Positions 23,268-30,223 of a stretch of DNA of 34,356 nucleotides are shown here, piece by piece. A model generated the notes under the pieces. It searched no databases. It had not been told where the DNA came from and was given only the letters and a program-made list of their open reading frames with translations. A program made the position numbers and the translations under genes. This stretch comes from Bacteriovoracaceae bacterium (GTDB taxonomy: Bacteria > Bdellovibrionota > Bacteriovoracia > Bacteriovoracales > Bacteriovoracaceae), in the NCBI GenBank assembly GCA_023146355.1, contig JAGLCH010000150.1, positions 1-34,356 of the forward strand, written 5' to 3'. Position 1 is the stretch's first letter; each line of letters starts with the position of its first letter.

Positions 23268-23294
23268 GGCGCGCCTCTTATCTATGGGCGCGTC
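23268..23294 (+). terminator. GC-rich hairpin after nupC, possible weak terminator
   Basis: GGCGCGCC (23268-23275) pairs with GGCGCGTC (23287-23294), with one G-U pair. TTATTATTA follows in place of a clean T-run. It lies just ahead of the ribosome site of rng (AGGAG near 23303), so it could also shape rng expression. Confidence 0.6.
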
Positions 23295-23312
23295 TTATTA
23301 TTAGGAGTACAC

Positions 23313-24890
23313 ATGGCCAAGGAACTGGTAATCAACAATACATTCAATGAGTGTCGTGTTGCCCTTCTTGAGAATGGCGAGATCATTGACTATTTGATGG
23401 AGCGTAATCTCGACAAGAGAGAGCATACTCCTTCTGTCGGTGATATTTACAAAGGGAAAGTCGTTAGAATCTTACCTGGCATGCAGTCCGCTTTCGTTGA
23501 TATTGGATATACAAAAGCAGCTTTTCTTTATGTTGATGATGCTTACATTCCTACTCTTGAAGAGCAAAGAGATATGATTGTAAGAGCTCGTAGAGAGCGT
23601 GAAGCTGAAAATATGGAAAAAATTGGAGAGACTATTCCAGATGAGTTCAGCACACTTTCTGAAGATGTAAATATGAAGTATCGCCCTGAGTGTTCAATTG
23701 AATCGTTCCTTAAAGAAGGGGACGAAATTTTAGTTCAGGTCGCGAAAGAGCCGATCTCTACTAAGGGGCCTAGAGTTACTCGTCATATTACTGTTGCTGG
23801 AAGATATGTGGTTTATATGCCCTTTATCGAACATAGCGGTGTTTCAAGACGGATTCAATCTGAAGAAGAACGAGATCGCCTTAAGTCAGTTCTTGACACG
23901 ATTCGCCCTGAGGGGAGGGGAGTTATTGGGAGAACAGTTGCAGAAGGGCAACCTGAAGATGTTCTAAAAAGTGACTACGAGATGCTCGTTAAAGTTTGGA
24001 ATAATATTCAGGAGACTTGTGAGGGTAAAAAAGCACCAAAAATGGTTTATAAAGATCTCACTTTTGTTCAGAGAGTTCTACGTGATATCACAGATGATGA
24101 TGTTTCATCTATCATAGTTGATACTAAGGACAACCTCGATGAGGCCGAAAGTTTTGTTTCAAAGTATATTCCTCGACTGCACGGAAAGGTGAAGTTTCAT
24201 AAGGAGCCGACTCCTCTCTTTGAAAAGTTCGGAATTGACCTTGCTGTTCAGAGTGCATTATCTAATAAAGTATTTTTGAAGTCTGGTGGATCAATTAATG
24301 TTGATCAAACTGAAGCTTTAGTATCTATTGATGTTAACACTGGCCGGTTTGTTGGAAAGAAGTCTCTTGAGGAGACTATCTTAATAACTAATCTTGAAGC
24401 AGTTCGTGAAATTTCATATCAACTTCGTCTTCGTAACTGTGGTGGTATCATCATTATCGATTTTATTGATATGGAGAAGAAGGAAAATAGAGAGCAAGTT
24501 TATCACACTCTACTAGAGGCGCTAAAGCGTGATCGTTCAAAAACAAATGTTCTTCCTATCTCTGGTCTCGGACTTGTTGAGATGACACGCAAGAGAACTC
24601 GAGACACGTTGATCAGAACAATGTGTGATCCTTGTCCGTATTGCGAAGGGACAGGAAGTATAAAGACAACCCTGACTGTTTGTTACGAACTGATTCGAGA
24701 GTTGATGAAGTTTTTGGCAAAAGTAGAAGGACCAAAAGTATTGGTTTATGCTCACCCCGAAGTCACTGCGCGATTATCTGGAGAGGACTTAGATGTTGTT
24801 GAGAGCCTTGAGGATGTTTATGGTAAGTCCATTCAGATCCGGTCTGAAAATAATTACCACCTTGAGCAATTTGAACTTTTTTCTGAATAA
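23313..24890 (+). CDS. rng: Ribonuclease G / E family endoribonuclease
   Basis: A 525-residue enzyme that cleaves single-stranded RNA in rRNA maturation and mRNA decay. The S1 domain is at about 38-150 (GDIYKGKVVRILPGMQSAFVDIG) and is interrupted by a charged insert (about 80-120: VRARREREAENMEKIGET). The DNase I-like catalytic core carries both magnesium-binding aspartates: Asp340 in VSIDVNTGRF and Asp383 in IIIDFIDMEKKENR. Their 43-residue spacing equals that of E. coli RNase E Asp303/Asp346. The zinc-link cysteines are Cys441 and Cys444 in CDPCPYCEG. The protein ends soon after the small domain and has no degradosome scaffold, so RNase G is the better name. TTAGGAG precedes ATG 23313. A bidirectional terminator follows. 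Confidence 0.94.
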   Translation: MAKELVINNTFNECRVALLENGEIIDYLMERNLDKREHTPSVGDIYKGKVVRILPGMQSAFVDIGYTKAAFLYVDDAYIPTLEEQRDMIVRARREREAENMEKIGETIPDEFSTLSEDVNMKYRPECSIESFLKEGDEILVQVAKEPISTKGPRVTRHITVAGRYVVYMPFIEHSGVSRRIQSEEERDRLKSVLDTIRPEGRGVIGRTVAEGQPEDVLKSDYEMLVKVWNNIQETCEGKKAPKMVYKDLTFVQRVLRDITDDDVSSIIVDTKDNLDEAESFVSKYIPRLHGKVKFHKEPTPLFEKFGIDLAVQSALSNKVFLKSGGSINVDQTEALVSIDVNTGRFVGKKSLEETILITNLEAVREISYQLRLRNCGGIIIIDFIDMEKKENREQVYHTLLEALKRDRSKTNVLPISGLGLVEMTRKRTRDTLIRTMCDPCPYCEGTGSIKTTLTVCYELIRELMKFLAKVEGPKVLVYAHPEVTARLSGEDLDVVESLEDVYGKSIQIRSENNYHLEQFELFSE

Positions 24891-24896
24891 TATTTA

Positions 24897-24923
24897 GGGC
24901 CTCATTATATGAGGCCCACTTTT
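24897..24923. terminator. Bidirectional terminator between rng and the kinase-like gene
   Basis: GGGCCTCAT (24897-24905) and ATGAGGCCC (24909-24917) form a perfect 9-base-pair stem with loop TAT. ACTTTTAAA follows on the plus strand and TAAATATTATT on the minus strand. It lies between two converging genes. Confidence 0.8.
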
Positions 24924-24927
24924 AAAT

Positions 24928-25605
24928 CTATTCAATACAGTGAGCAATACTTTTTGCGATCAGCTCGACGTCACTGTGTTTATTATTATAAATTGCATGA
25001 TAGTCATCTAACATTCCAACTTTTCTGCTAAAATGCTTTTGAATAAACTCTTCTTTCGTATTTTCATTTTCTTTAACAAGTTTTTCTGCTTCATTTAAAT
25101 CAATGTTTTCTGTCTGCGCCATATTTTCAATTCTAAATTCTTGAGAAGCATCTATTCTAAACCGGTAACAATTTTTGAGGTCCTGGGTGAGAAATTCGGC
25201 ACCTCTTCCGACGATGATGGCGTTCCCCTTGCGTGAAATCTCAAAAATATACTTAGCAATTAGATGGTAATAATCCTCTTGCTCCATACTTTGGGGAAAA
25301 AATGATGAAAGAAAATTGTGAGTTGCTTCTTGATTCGCCGATTCTTCGAGAAGTTTTCTTGAGATATGCTCCTTTGCACTAATTAGATCAAGTAGTTCTC
25401 TATCGAAAATGGTCCATTCTTCTCCGGTTTCCTTGTCGAGAATGTCTTTTAACCTATTTGCCACAGGATATCCTTGGCAACCGTATTTTCTTGAGATTGT
25501 GATGGTTTTTCTTTCAGTATTGTCCTTTGCTGCAACTCTATCTTGAATTTCTAGCCATTTTGATAGTCGTTTGTCCGCACTTGGCAGGTATAGTTCGTTA
25601 GACAT
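24928..25605 (-). CDS. Cytidylate-kinase-like family protein
   Basis: A 225-residue protein of the AAA_26 / cytidylate-kinase-like family, a P-loop kinase fold. The family start TITISRKYGCQGYPVANRL (residues 34-52) replaces the normal I-S-R-E-x-G-S-G-G. It is followed by WTIFDRELLDLIS and by GNAIIVGRGAEFLTQDL, the usual second block, then YRFRIDASQEFRIENM. Most such proteins have no proven substrate. Here the loop is C-Q-G-Y-P rather than S-G-G, so ATP binding may differ. A phosphorylating role on CMP or another small molecule is possible but not shown. GAGGAGC lies eight bases before the ATG. The gene stands alone, convergent with rng and divergent from the S6-S18 gene. Confidence 0.82.
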   Translation of the reverse strand: MSNELYLPSADKRLSKWLEIQDRVAAKDNTERKTITISRKYGCQGYPVANRLKDILDKETGEEWTIFDRELLDLISAKEHISRKLLEESANQEATHNFLSSFFPQSMEQEDYYHLIAKYIFEISRKGNAIIVGRGAEFLTQDLKNCYRFRIDASQEFRIENMAQTENIDLNEAEKLVKENENTKEEFIQKHFSRKVGMLDDYHAIYNNKHSDVELIAKSIAHCIE

Positions 25606-25945
25606 GCTTGCTCCTCATTTCATCTATTTCTTAATACTTCTTTGTCGGCAGTCATGATTTTTCTATAACTTAAATTCCTTTAACCACTTTTATCCTCCGC
25701 TAGGGAGAGTTGTAAGTGACTGAAAATGGGTGTTTCATATCAAGTGATCCATTGGATTTGTTAATACTAAATCTACAGTGTAGGAAACCCAGCGGTAGTT
25801 CATAGGCCCTTTACACGACCTAGTAATCCGTGTATTCTCCGTGGACATTCATTATAGCTCTATTTATAGAGTGTAAATCGGTAATACTCGCTCTTATCCA
25901 TACGCGGTAAGGGCTTATTATATATTAATAATCCAGGAGGTTTAA
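25606..25945 (+). promoter_or_regulatory. 340-base untranslated region with promoter and structured leader of the S6-S18 gene
   Basis: No convincing gene is present. A candidate promoter is TTGGAT (25752-25757), 16 bases, TACAGT (25774-25779). Downstream, four consecutive hairpins can be drawn: TACACG/CGTGTA (25812-25834), CTCTA/TAGAG (25858-25871), GCTCTTATCC/GGTAAGGGC with one bulged T (25890-25914), and TTATTA/TAATAA (25915-25931). Then come AGGAGG and ATG 25946. Bacterial rpsF leaders commonly bind the S6:S18 dimer through a CCG-containing bulge. Two CCG triplets occur here (25828-25830 and 25839-25841), but I cannot confirm that they sit in the right fold. Confidence 0.5.
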
Positions 25946-26563
25946 ATGATTTACGAACTTGCCGTAGTTGCAGAAGCAGCTGCTGGCGACGAGAAAGTCG
26001 CATCTTTGAACGAAATGATTTCAGCAGTTGTTGGTGAATTCGCCGGTGAAGTCCTAATACAGGATGACTGGGGAACAAAGAAATTGGCTCAAGCTACATC
26101 TGAAGGTGTAGAAAAAGGCCGTTTCCTTTACTACATCTATGAAGCAAACACATCATGTAACACAGAAATTAGCCGTCGCTTAGGTATTAGTGAAGACGTT
26201 ATCAAACGTATCTTTATTAAACTTGGAGCTGAAGCTGACAAAGTTGTTAAGAACTACAAAACACCATTCTCAAAAAAGTACAATGGATCACAAACTGATT
26301 CTATTGAAGAGAAGTACGGTGAGATGGAAAAAGACAGAAAGAAATTTGCAAGACGCAAGTCTTGTTGGTTCGCTGCTAAAAACATCAAGGCAGACTGGAA
26401 AGATCCAGCTACTTATGCATGGCTAATTAACGAATTTGGAAAAATTTCTCCAGCGAGAATCTCAGGTACTTCAGCAAAGCACCAAAGATTTATTACGACT
26501 GCTATTAAGCGTGCTCGTCAAGTTGGTATCGTTAGTCATATGTCAAACGCTGTTGCTGAGTAA
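25946..26563 (+). CDS. rpsF-rpsR: Ribosomal protein S6-S18 fusion (bS6-bS18 in one frame)
   Basis: One uninterrupted frame of 205 codons covers two ribosomal proteins. Residues 1-100 are bS6: start MIYELAVV, the signature QDDWGTKKLAQATSE (39-53), RFLYYIYEA and EDVIKRIFIKLG. Residues about 130-198 are bS18: RKKFARRKSCWFAAKNIKAD, YAWLINEFGKISPARISGT, KHQRFITTAIKRARQVGIV. A charged linker of about 30 residues joins them. I checked the junction codons by eye and found no stop. In most bacteria rpsF and rpsR are separate genes whose products dimerise on the 30S platform, so a fusion is structurally plausible. An internal ATG at 26324 (Met127) could still allow separate S18, but its purine tract GGTGAG touches the codon. 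AGGAGG precedes ATG 25946. Membrane protein, L9 and DnaB genes follow. Confidence 0.93.
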   Translation: MIYELAVVAEAAAGDEKVASLNEMISAVVGEFAGEVLIQDDWGTKKLAQATSEGVEKGRFLYYIYEANTSCNTEISRRLGISEDVIKRIFIKLGAEADKVVKNYKTPFSKKYNGSQTDSIEEKYGEMEKDRKKFARRKSCWFAAKNIKADWKDPATYAWLINEFGKISPARISGTSAKHQRFITTAIKRARQVGIVSHMSNAVAE

Positions 26564-26583
26564 TTGGCGAGTAGCGAAACCTG

Positions 26584-27546
26584 ATGATTAGCCTTCCAAG
26601 CAATATATATGACAAGCAAGCCTTTTGGCCCCGTTTCGTGGCCCTTGGATTGTTGTGTTTGTTTTTGTTCAACTCGGGATTATTCGTGTTGGCGTCATAT
26701 GCACCTTTAGTTATAGCTTTTTTACTTTTTGGGCAGACATGGGGAGCTATTCTCAGTGTCGCCTGTCTCGTAACATTGGGATTGTTAGCGCCTCTTTCTG
26801 GTGGATCAAGTATCCTCCTTATGGGGCTCGTACCAATTGTTGTTTTGGGAGCAGGAGTTGCATACTTCATTCGTAAAGGGATTTCACCTCAAAGAATTGT
26901 TGTATGTTCTATTCTTATCTTTATTGGCCTGATCGTACTATTCGGTAGCGCCACGATGATGAGTGAAGGACTGACATTTTTTGAACTCTCTGATCAAATG
27001 ATGGATTCAATCATTGCAAACCTAAAGCTAGAAAATGTTCCTGAGGCAAAGAGTTTTAAAGTTGCTCTAACTGAGGGGAGAAGTTTTGGAGTTAAGGTTA
27101 AGTATTTATTGCCTTCTATCGTGTGTATAGCGGGAGCATTTCAAGTATGGCTTGGCATGTTTTTCATTATGCTTTTTGCACGAGGGTGGAGAAGAGTTGT
27201 TGGTTACAGGTACTCTATTAAGGCCTTTTTGGACTTTAGGAATACAGAGTATATTATTGTACCCTTCATTATTCTTCTAGGAGCCTACCTCTTTGGTCAT
27301 TATATGAAGATCGAAGTGTTGAGTGTTTTTGCTATTAATATTCTATTAGTTATGGGGGGATTTTTCTATCTTCACGGCTTTGGAGTTTATATGCACCTTC
27401 TTAAGTTTTTAAAGCTTAAGGGGATAGCAAAACTGGCCCTTGCAATTGTCGGGATTTTTCTACTGTATCAAATGCTTACTATTATTGGCGTGTTTGACCT
27501 GTGGGTTAACTTTAGAAAGTTTTTAAAAAACAAAATAGAATCTTAA
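26584..27546 (+). CDS. DUF2232-like polytopic membrane protein
   Basis: A 320-residue protein with about eight transmembrane helices and few long loops. Examples are FVALGLLCLFLFNSGLFVLA, PLVIAFLLFGQTWGAILSVA, GGSSILLMGLVPIVVLGAGV, IVVCSILIFIGLIVLFGSA, LPSIVCIAGAFQVWLGMFFI and FAINILLVMGGFFYLHGFGV. Its place between S18 and L9 is the classic position of DUF2232 (YybS-like) proteins in delta-proteobacteria and relatives. The HGFGVYMHLLKFLKL segment near the C-terminus fits that family. Function is unknown; conserved linkage with ribosomal and replication genes may only reflect an old operon. The ribosome site before ATG 26584 is weak, 20 bases after the S6-S18 stop. It is followed 11 bases later by rplI. 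Confidence 0.8.
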   Translation: MISLPSNIYDKQAFWPRFVALGLLCLFLFNSGLFVLASYAPLVIAFLLFGQTWGAILSVACLVTLGLLAPLSGGSSILLMGLVPIVVLGAGVAYFIRKGISPQRIVVCSILIFIGLIVLFGSATMMSEGLTFFELSDQMMDSIIANLKLENVPEAKSFKVALTEGRSFGVKVKYLLPSIVCIAGAFQVWLGMFFIMLFARGWRRVVGYRYSIKAFLDFRNTEYIIVPFIILLGAYLFGHYMKIEVLSVFAINILLVMGGFFYLHGFGVYMHLLKFLKLKGIAKLALAIVGIFLLYQMLTIIGVFDLWVNFRKFLKNKIES

Positions 27547-27557
27547 GGAGATATATC

Positions 27558-28175
27558 ATGAAAGTTATTCTTATTGAGAAAGTTCCTTCTCTTGGAAGCG
27601 TTGGTGAGATCATTAACGTTTCTTCAGGGTACGGAAGAAACTATCTCATTCCAAACAAGCTTGGTGTTCTAGCTTCAGAAGCAAATCAAGCTGAACTTGA
27701 TAATCAAAAAAGAGCTCTTCAGAAGAAAATGGCAGAAGAAAGATCTGCAGCTGAAGGTCTTAAAAAGAAAATTGACGGACTTGTTCTTGAATTTACAAGA
27801 AGAGTTGGTGGTAACGGTAAACTATTTGGAACTGTTACAAATAACGAGCTAGCTAAAGAACTTGGTGGGCGCGGTGTTGAAGTTGAAAGACGTATCCTTA
27901 CTGTTGATTCTCCAATCAAATCTATTGGTGAGTTCAATGTTAAGGCAAAGCTTTTCACAGATGTAATAGCTGACTTCAAAGTTAAAGTTATTATGGACCC
28001 TAAGCAGGCAGATGAAGAAAAAGAAAAACAAGCATCTGCTGCAAAGAGAAAAGCTGCAAAAGCTGCTGAAGCAAAGCTTAAAGAAGCTGAAGCTGATGTA
28101 GAAGCAGAGAAGGCAAAAGAAGTTGAGAACGCGGAAAGTACAGACGCTGAAATCGCTGCTTTTGAGCAAGAGTAA
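27558..28175 (+). CDS. rplI: Ribosomal protein L9 with long charged C-terminal tail
   Basis: A 205-residue bL9. The N-terminal RNA-binding domain (1-50: MKVILIEKVPSLGSVGEIIN, then VSSGYGRNYLIPN) is followed by the connecting helix (about 45-78) and the C-terminal domain (about 80-148, with GGNGKLFGTVTNNELAKEL). All this matches standard L9, which usually stops near residue 148. Here about 55 more residues follow (151-205), made almost only of Ala, Lys and Glu (for example EKEKQASAAKRKAAKAAEAK), predicted to be a long charged helix, ending in an acidic stretch. AAGGAG precedes ATG 27558. A strong hairpin terminator follows at 28215. Confidence 0.95.
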   Translation: MKVILIEKVPSLGSVGEIINVSSGYGRNYLIPNKLGVLASEANQAELDNQKRALQKKMAEERSAAEGLKKKIDGLVLEFTRRVGGNGKLFGTVTNNELAKELGGRGVEVERRILTVDSPIKSIGEFNVKAKLFTDVIADFKVKVIMDPKQADEEKEKQASAAKRKAAKAAEAKLKEAEADVEAEKAKEVENAESTDAEIAAFEQE

Positions 28176-28214
28176 TCTTGTAATTTTAAGTTTTTGATTT
28201 TCATCAGAAATATG

Positions 28215-28241
28215 CGGGGGGACTTATAGTCTCCCCGTTTT
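28215..28241 (+). terminator. Rho-independent terminator after rplI
   Basis: CGGGGGGAC (28215-28223) pairs with GTCTCCCCG (28229-28237), with one G-U pair, around TTATA, and TTTT follows. Its strength suggests that the ribosomal block is largely separated from dnaB, or that read-through sets dnaB level. Confidence 0.85.
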
Positions 28242-28263
28242 AAAAATATGACCTGGAGTATCC

Positions 28264-29610
28264 ATGACCCCAACTAAGGAATTTCCCCACGACCTATTGG
28301 CAGAAAAAGCACTAATAGGGTGTCTTATTCTTGATGGCAGCTCATTTGATGAAATTGCTGACTTGGCCATTTCTAAGGCCGATTTTTATCAGCCTCAATA
28401 CGGGCATATTTTTGATGGCATTAAAGAGCTTGTAATTGATAACCAAGCAGTTGAATACGTTTCTGTTTGTTCAAAGCTTAACGAGAGGGGAATACTCGAA
28501 TCTGTTGGTGGAAATGACGCCATTTTAAGCATTGTTGAGGAGCAGGTTTCTATCGCCAATGTTTACCACTACGCCAAAACTGTTAAAGACAAGTCTTCCA
28601 TGCGAGAGATCGTTAGAACGGCCATGCGTGTTGCCGATATGGGGCTTAATTACGGTGGCAAGACCGAAGACTATGTACAAGAGGTTGAGGCCAGTTTCTT
28701 TAGGCTTACAAATGATGCCAAAGGTAGTGGCATGATTGATATTAAATCAACACTTAAGCAAAACCTTAAGGCGCTCGAGGATACTTCTCGAGCTAAAGGT
28801 GAAATAAGTGGACTTTCTACAGGTTTCAAAAAGTTAGACCAGAGGCTCCTTGGGATGAATCCCGGACAAGTTTTTGTTCTCGCTGCTCGCCCTGGTATGG
28901 GTAAGACTGCTCTTGCTTTAAATATCGCGGTTAATGCATGTGAGACATCTGGTAAGCCAGTTGCAATATTTTCTCTGGAGATGGTTGCTTCAGAACTTTC
29001 GTCCCGTATTCTTTGTAGTAAGGCCAAGGTTGATTCAAAGAGAATGAAAACTAAAGACTTCCTTGATTCTGATATGAGAAATATTGGACAAGCTGTAAAG
29101 GAACTCTCTTCGCTTCCTATTTTTATGAGTGATGCTGGTGAGGTTAGTCTTCCCGATATTCAAAGTCACTGTCGTAAGATTCAGTCGCAGCATGGTCTAG
29201 GTCTTGTGGTGATTGATTATCTTCAACTGATGAAATCTCATACTGGTAATCCTTCACGTGAACAGCAGATTTCTGAGATGTCTAGAGGGCTTAAGGGGAT
29301 GGCAAAAGAGATGGGTTGTCCTGTTATGGTCCTCTCTCAGTTAAACCGTGGAGTGGAGACGCGACCTAATAAGCGTCCTACAATGAGTGACCTTCGTGAA
29401 TCTGGTGCCATTGAGCAGGATGCAGATGCCGTCATCTTTATTTATCGTGACGAGTATTATAATCCAGACTCTAAAGACAAGGGTCTTGCCGAAATTATTG
29501 TTGGAAAAAACCGTGCTGGTGAGCCGGGCACAGAAAAGCTTACTTGGATGGGGCCTCACTTCTTATTTGGAAACCTTGCTTATGAGGGACCAATCGATAC
29601 TGGGAGATAA
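28264..29610 (+). CDS. dnaB: Replicative DNA helicase DnaB
   Basis: A 448-residue hexameric helicase that unwinds DNA at the fork. The N-terminal DnaB domain (about 5-105) contains PHDLLAEKALIGCLILD, FYQPQYGHIFDGI and LNERGILESVGG. A linker follows, then the RecA-like domain (about 175-445): GLSTGFKKLDQRLLGMNPG, Walker A ARPGMGKTALALN (near residues 209-221), Walker B LGLVVIDYLQLM, LSQLNRGVETRPNKRPTMSD, and the arginine finger region IIVGKNRAGEPGT. No intein is present and length is normal. TGGAG precedes ATG 28264. The gene follows the L9 terminator by 22 bases; whether it has its own promoter is not visible. Confidence 0.96.
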   Translation: MTPTKEFPHDLLAEKALIGCLILDGSSFDEIADLAISKADFYQPQYGHIFDGIKELVIDNQAVEYVSVCSKLNERGILESVGGNDAILSIVEEQVSIANVYHYAKTVKDKSSMREIVRTAMRVADMGLNYGGKTEDYVQEVEASFFRLTNDAKGSGMIDIKSTLKQNLKALEDTSRAKGEISGLSTGFKKLDQRLLGMNPGQVFVLAARPGMGKTALALNIAVNACETSGKPVAIFSLEMVASELSSRILCSKAKVDSKRMKTKDFLDSDMRNIGQAVKELSSLPIFMSDAGEVSLPDIQSHCRKIQSQHGLGLVVIDYLQLMKSHTGNPSREQQISEMSRGLKGMAKEMGCPVMVLSQLNRGVETRPNKRPTMSDLRESGAIEQDADAVIFIYRDEYYNPDSKDKGLAEIIVGKNRAGEPGTEKLTWMGPHFLFGNLAYEGPIDTGR

Positions 29611-29911
29611 TCCTCGGATCGGAGAATAGCTCTCATTTATAAAAACTGACACTTGTCGCTTAGATGCGTTAAATGGTCATACTTTCATCTAAAAAATCTC
29701 AATAATTTATAGATATTAGACACTTATAGTTACTGTTTGTTTAATCTGATATCTTTAATCTAATAAGTTCTTACATTTCTTACATTTATGATGCAATTAG
29801 TTGACAGAAAATTTTAAGAATAGATATGCTTTCGTACCCCAGATTAAATGGTGTTTCCCCAACGGAAGGGGATCTCTTTTCGCGAGAAAAGAAGAAAAGA
29901 TAGGAGTGTCT
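29611..29911 (+). promoter_or_regulatory. 301-base gap with strong promoter and structured leader for a small gene
   Basis: The first half is AT-rich with two short direct repeats: TTTAATCT at 29740 and 29754 (14-base period), and TTCTTACAT twice in tandem (29768-29785). They could be protein-binding sites. A near-consensus promoter follows: TTGACA (29801-29806), 18 bases, TATGCT (29825-29830). The predicted leader of about 75 bases holds TCCCC/GGGGA (29856-29872) and TCTTTTC-GCGA-GAAAAGA (29875-29892). A second GAAAAGA copy follows at 29894-29900, directly before the AGGAG site at 29902. Confidence 0.55.
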
Positions 29912-30109
29912 ATGACTATTTTAAACATTGCCGCAAGGACAGAGCAGACACATGGAAGTGGAGAGCAGATCGAAATCAGTACACTAGCAGACAAAACTGG
30001 TTTCCCTGCAGAATTTATCAAGGAAGAGTTACTTTTATCTGATGATTCTGTTGATATCAATAAGCTCAGAGAGCTTATGCTTGATTATCTTCAGGCAACA
30101 ATGGCCTAG
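29912..30109 (+). CDS. Small acidic protein, unknown function
   Basis: A 65-residue acidic protein, start ATG 29912 with AGGAGTG just upstream. An in-frame TTG at 29801 would give 102 residues, but that TTG is the first part of a TTGACA promoter element, so I reject it. The sequence is probably helical after residue 20: ISTLADKTGFPAEFIKEELL reads like a short helix-turn-helix-like or dimerisation unit, then DSVDINKLRELMLDYLQATMA. I recognise no family. The gene has its own strong promoter, a structured leader and a good terminator, which suggests high or regulated expression, as for a small regulatory protein. Confidence 0.7.
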   Translation: MTILNIAARTEQTHGSGEQIEISTLADKTGFPAEFIKEELLLSDDSVDINKLRELMLDYLQATMA

Positions 30110-30142
30110 AACTTGGCAAGTAAAGCCGACTTCTCTGTTTTA

Positions 30143-30172
30143 AAAAGGCCTGCAGGAAACTGTGGGCCTTTT
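30143..30172 (+). terminator. Rho-independent terminator after the small acidic gene
   Basis: AAAAGGCC (30143-30150) pairs with GGCCTTTT (30065+100 = 30165-30172). A TG/TG internal loop and an upper stem CAG-GAAA-CTG (30153-30162) cap it, and CATTTTTA follows. Confidence 0.88.
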
Positions 30173-30223
30173 CATTTTTAGCAATGTATGTTTTTTTATG
30201 AATAAAACGCTGAGCCCTCACTT

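Noticed and set aside
25606..25811. tRNA or small protein gene in the gap before the S6-S18 gene
   Set aside because: I could not fold a cloverleaf with a T-loop consensus, and no frame has a start with a ribosome site.
27719..28273. Long minus-strand open frame opposite rplI
   Set aside because: Its low-complexity Ser/Ala/Phe composition is the mirror of the Ala/Lys/Glu coding strand of L9; it has no ribosome site or family motif.
29801..29911. TTG-initiated N-terminal extension of the small acidic protein
   Set aside because: The TTG is the start of a TTGACA promoter element, no ribosome site precedes it, and ATG 29912 has AGGAGTG at the right distance.
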